8,226 nucleotides of DNA from Desulfobacteraceae bacterium. Lineage in GTDB: Bacteria > Desulfobacterota > Desulfobacteria > Desulfobacterales > Desulfobacteraceae. The stretch lies in the NCBI GenBank assembly GCA_015486915.1, contig WFQS01000512.1:1-8226 (forward strand). Direction: 5' to 3'. The position numbers and the translations under genes were made by a program. The notes under the pieces were generated by a model that was not told the origin of the DNA, did not search any database, and saw only the letters and a list, made by a program, of their open reading frames with translations. Below, piece by piece: positions 6,604 through 8,226 of the stretch. Each line of letters starts with the position of its first letter. The stretch's first letter is position 1.

Positions 6604-6654
6604 ATGTTTTTCCTGTACAAAAAAGAATAAATAACATCCTGGGTAGTGGCATAA

Positions 6655-6706
6655 AGATTTATTTCAGATCACAACACAGCCAAGCTATTATAAACAGATT
6701 TATTTC
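6655..6706. repeat. 11-bp direct repeat in the PHP-dtd gap
   Basis: AGATTTATTTC occurs at 6655-6665 and again at 6696-6706, 41 bp apart start to start, flanking the -10-like box. This could be a pair of regulator sites or chance in AT-rich sequence. Confidence 0.5.
6687..6692 (-). promoter_or_regulatory. Perfect -10-like box (TATAAT) upstream of dtd
   Basis: The minus strand reads TATAAT 84 bp before the dtd ATG, just after the PHP stop codon. No acceptable -35 lies 16-18 bp upstream, and TG is one base off the extended -10 position. It may be a weak or activated internal promoter for dtd-trmJ, or chance in AT-rich DNA. Confidence 0.25.
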
Positions 6707-6714
6707 CATAATTA

Positions 6715-7626
6715 TCAATAATCGTACAATACCGGTTTTGGCCATTCTGTATCAAATCCATAATTTTTAAGTATGTTTATGCCCTGGTCCATATTGATTC
6801 TAATATTTTTGACTCCATGGGAATCATCTCCCGGTACAACTTTAATTCCAAGTTGTTTTGCTTTTTTTAAAATAACTGCTGATATGTAAGGTTCGTCCGC
6901 ACCTTTATAAAGCGCCCTTAGATTAAAATCCATTATCAGATCAAATTGTCTGATCAATTCGAGATTTCTTGTGATCCTGTTCCATATTTTTTTCTTTTTG
7001 ATCCTTGTTTTGTAATCAGCGTCAAATATTCTTATAAGGTCAAAATGTCCCACAACAGCAGGCTTAAGATCGAGAATCATTTTATACTGCTCATCAAAGT
7101 ATTTACAATACAGATTATCATATCCGCCAAGTATATCAGCGGCCTTTTCATAATTATCCCTTGAATAATCAAACTGCAGATCAGAGACCTGATGCAGTGA
7201 ACCTACTATATAGTCAGGTTTAAATTCTTTTATCAGATCCGGTATGAATTTTTTATATCCTGACCAGTTTTCAGTTTCAAATCCTGTAAAGATTAAAATT
7301 TTACTGCTGTATTTTTTTTTCAGTCTTTTACATTCAACGATATATTTTGCAAAGGTGTTTTTAAGTATAGTTGAATTAAGACCTGCTTCAACGTCATCTG
7401 GTGTCATAAATTCATCTTTTTCAGGCGGAACATGTTCTGTTATCCCCACCCACTGAAATCCTGCTCCAATATATGCTTTGACTATATTTTCAAGCTTGTC
7501 TTCAGCGTGGGTCACAAATTCACCACTGTGGCCTCCGTGAACCGATACGTAATTTATTTTTTTTAAGCATCTTAATGTCATTAAAATTTTTAATTCCAGC
7601 TGTAAATATTCGGCCAGCACTTTCAT
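6715..7626 (-). CDS. Histidinol-phosphatase, PHP family (HisJ/HisK type)
   Basis: This PHP-domain phosphoesterase probably dephosphorylates L-histidinol phosphate in histidine biosynthesis. From the ATG at 7626 it has 303 residues. Metal-ligand motifs occur in PHP order: 'VSVHGGHSGEF' (H30, H33), 'GITEH' (H65), 'GFETE' (E117/E119), 'GSLHQV' (H145), 'VVGHFDLIR' (H194, D196) and 'GDDSHG' (D267, H270), plus 'DFNLRAL', all consistent with a tri-metal site. AGG at 7632-7634 (complement) lies 5 nt before this ATG. A GTG at 7632 overlaps the ribosome-binding site itself and was not chosen; ATG 7581 would remove 15 poorly conserved N-terminal residues but has no ribosome-binding site. No other his gene is in the window, so a different phosphomonoester substrate remains possible. 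A promoter and possible leader structures lie upstream. Confidence 0.85.
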   Translation of the reverse strand: MKVLAEYLQLELKILMTLRCLKKINYVSVHGGHSGEFVTHAEDKLENIVKAYIGAGFQWVGITEHVPPEKDEFMTPDDVEAGLNSTILKNTFAKYIVECKRLKKKYSSKILIFTGFETENWSGYKKFIPDLIKEFKPDYIVGSLHQVSDLQFDYSRDNYEKAADILGGYDNLYCKYFDEQYKMILDLKPAVVGHFDLIRIFDADYKTRIKKKKIWNRITRNLELIRQFDLIMDFNLRALYKGADEPYISAVILKKAKQLGIKVVPGDDSHGVKNIRINMDQGINILKNYGFDTEWPKPVLYDY

Positions 7627-7732
7627 CTTCACCTATTTTGGCCTTCACAATAGCATTAGTATGCTTTTACAGTCCCAAATAGGCGAATATGAAGCACTTC
7701 CCAAAATTTACATGATAAGGTCGAATATTTAC
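7602..7732. repeat. Inverted repeat spanning the translation start of the PHP gene
   Basis: GTAAATATTCGGCC (7602-7615, inside the first codons) is the reverse complement of GGTCGAATATTTAC (7719-7732, in the leader) at 13 of 14 positions. TTCCAGCT also recurs directly, at 7594-7601 and 7733-7740. In the minus-strand RNA the arms would close a loop holding the ribosome-binding site and start codon. Confidence 0.6.
7632..7683 (-). promoter_or_regulatory. Leader hairpin that could sequester the PHP-gene ribosome-binding site
   Basis: On the minus strand CCTATTTGG (7683-7675) can pair with CCAAAATAGG (7641-7632) with one bulged base. The terminal AGG of the second arm is the Shine-Dalgarno of the PHP gene. 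Inside, AGCAT/ATGCT (7652-7656 / 7661-7665) form a 5-bp stem with a 4-nt loop. TTTTGG (7706-7701) is an alternative partner for the same anti-SD arm. Pairings are read by eye; regulation is inference. Confidence 0.35.
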
Positions 7733-7776
7733 TTCCAGCTATAACCTTGTTTAAAGTATTATGAAGAATGCCCAGG

Positions 7777-7805
7777 ATTTTATATGTATTAAAAGAAACA
7801 GTCAA
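7777..7805 (-). promoter_or_regulatory. Sigma70-type promoter for the PHP gene
   Basis: On the minus strand TTGACT (7805-7800), a 17-nt spacer and TAAAAT (7782-7777) match the consensus at 5/6 and 5/6 with ideal spacing. This is the best promoter in the window. Transcription would start near 7770, leaving a leader of about 145 nt before the ATG at 7626. The -35 lies inside one copy of a direct repeat. Confidence 0.6.
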
Positions 7806-7825
7806 GCGCAAAGGAAACAGTCAAG
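7795..7825. repeat. 12-bp direct repeat overlapping the -35 of the PHP promoter
   Basis: GAAACAGTCAAG is at 7795-7806 and 7814-7825, a 19-bp period close to two helical turns. On the minus strand each copy reads CTTGACTGTTTC. The proximal copy contains the -35 hexamer; the distal copy has no matching -10. This suits a regulator binding side by side at the promoter, or a small local duplication. Confidence 0.65.
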
Positions 7826-8019
7826 TAATAAACAACGGAGGCAAATTGTTTTTGTTTTGTGATGTATGGTATAGAATCCACCCCTGACGCATATTATTTT
7901 TAAGTCAATGATGGTGGGGTTTTTGGCAGAGGCATATTTTTTTTTATCGCAAAAAACCTGTAGGCAGACGTTTTAAATTTTGATACTGTAGCGTTGTCCT
8001 TAAATAAAAAACACATAAG

Positions 8020-8226
8020 ATGGATACCGCTATGATTGAAAAAAAAGATCCTGCTATGACTTGTTGCGGCCGTGGAATTACCCACGAGGAGATAAAAGAG
8101 GTTGTGGAAACAGTAAAAATGTTTTCAAATTTAAGCCGTAATGAATTAATACTGACAATTTGTGAAAATTTAAACTGGCGAACCGCATCAGGCAGCAACA
8201 AATTCGATGCCTGTCAGAAAATGTTA
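8020..8226 (+). CDS. N-terminal fragment of a DUF4338-type transposase or DruA-like protein, 3' end outside the window
   Basis: The frame opened by the ATG at 8020 stays open for 69 codons to the window edge; an in-frame stop at 8005-8007 lies upstream. The sequence 'TCCGRGITHEEIKEVVETV', 'NLSRNELILTICENLNW' and 'TASGSNKFDACQKML' matches, from memory, the N-terminal helical domain of DUF4338 proteins. Their pattern is C-GR, an acidic helix, 'LSR-EL---IC--L-W', then 'G--K---C---L'. This domain is found on many insertion-sequence transposases and on DruA of the Druantia defence system. The catalytic part is off the window, so these cannot be separated, but an IS transposase is commoner. ATG 8032 is an alternative start; neither has a strong ribosome-binding site, as is usual for transposases. 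It runs opposite to the long minus-strand gene series, consistent with an insertion. Confidence 0.7.
   Translation, partial: MDTAMIEKKDPAMTCCGRGITHEEIKEVVETVKMFSNLSRNELILTICENLNWRTASGSNKFDACQKML

Larger units (their letters stand above)
7627..8019. other. 393-bp noncoding region between the divergent PHP and transposase-like genes
   Basis: The left half holds the PHP leader, promoter and direct repeats listed separately. From about 7830 rightwards nothing codes convincingly. GGAGG (7837-7841) precedes a TTG at 7846 that opens only 13 codons. A weak plus-strand promoter TTGTTT (7846-7851), 18-nt spacer, TATAGA (7870-7875) could serve the right-hand gene. CCACC (7878-7882) with GGTGG (7913-7917) enclose TGAC/GTCA, and GGTTTTT (7918-7924) can pair with AAAAACC (7952-7958). 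One of these may be part of a mobile-element end, but its partner end lies outside the window. Confidence 0.5.

Noticed and set aside
7627..7632. GTG 7632 as start of the PHP gene
   Set aside because: The GTG lies within the AGGTGA ribosome-binding site of ATG 7626, so it cannot use that site.
7944..8201. Minus-strand 85-codon frame at the right edge (and the nested 7900-8085 frame)
   Set aside because: They are antisense to the DUF4338-like start, have no recognisable motif and no ribosome-binding site; the plus-strand frame has clear family pattern.
1..8226. CRISPR array, tRNA or rRNA genes
   Set aside because: No regularly spaced repeats of 25-40 bp and no tRNA cloverleaf or rRNA-like segments were found by eye in the intergenic stretches.

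Overview
The window looks like chromosomal DNA from an anaerobic sulfate-reducing Desulfobacterota, probably Desulfobacteraceae-like. This rests on the AT-rich coding sequence, a sensor kinase with a 'two-CW' cysteine cluster inside its HAMP region, a PEP-synthase-like C-terminus next to a phosphatase, and a DUF4338-type transposase start. The taxonomic call is inference from protein style; no marker gene is present.

Layout. Positions 1-1464 (+) hold the 3' end of a gene resembling the C-terminal region of PEP/pyruvate-binding (PEP-synthase-like) proteins. It abuts a two-domain gene: a cysteine-based protein phosphatase fused to a YkgJ-type cysteine cluster. These converge on a long minus-strand run. 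In transcription order the run is a PHP-family histidinol-phosphatase (7626-6715), D-aminoacyl-tRNA deacylase dtd (6603-6160), tRNA 2'-O-methyltransferase trmJ (6056-5259), a PhnD-like periplasmic binding lipoprotein (5168-4233), a membrane sensor histidine kinase (4160-2160) and a stand-alone receiver protein (1870-1511). At the right edge, facing the other way, is the start of a gene missing from a simple closed-ORF search: the N-terminal 69 codons of a DUF4338-type transposase or DruA-like protein (8020 to beyond 8226).

How they may work together. The binding lipoprotein, kinase and receiver look like a three-component sensory unit. The lipoprotein would present a ligand to the periplasmic domain of the kinase, which phosphorylates a receiver with no output domain. 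Dtd and TrmJ are tRNA quality and modification enzymes, and the PHP gene is metabolic; these three are probably only co-transcribed neighbours.

Noncoding structure. Three places stand out. (1) Between the kinase and receiver genes lies a GC-rich nested palindrome of about 183 bp, with perfect 27-bp outer arms (1927-1953 / 2083-2109), 16-bp middle arms and 9-bp inner arms. (2) The leader of the PHP gene has a good sigma70-type promoter whose -35 lies in one of two 12-bp direct repeats. It also has inverted repeats that could enclose or sequester the ribosome-binding site. (3) The 393-bp gap 7627-8019 separates that divergent promoter from the transposase-like gene and probably contains a mobile-element end that cannot be placed from this window. 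No tRNA, rRNA or CRISPR array was seen.
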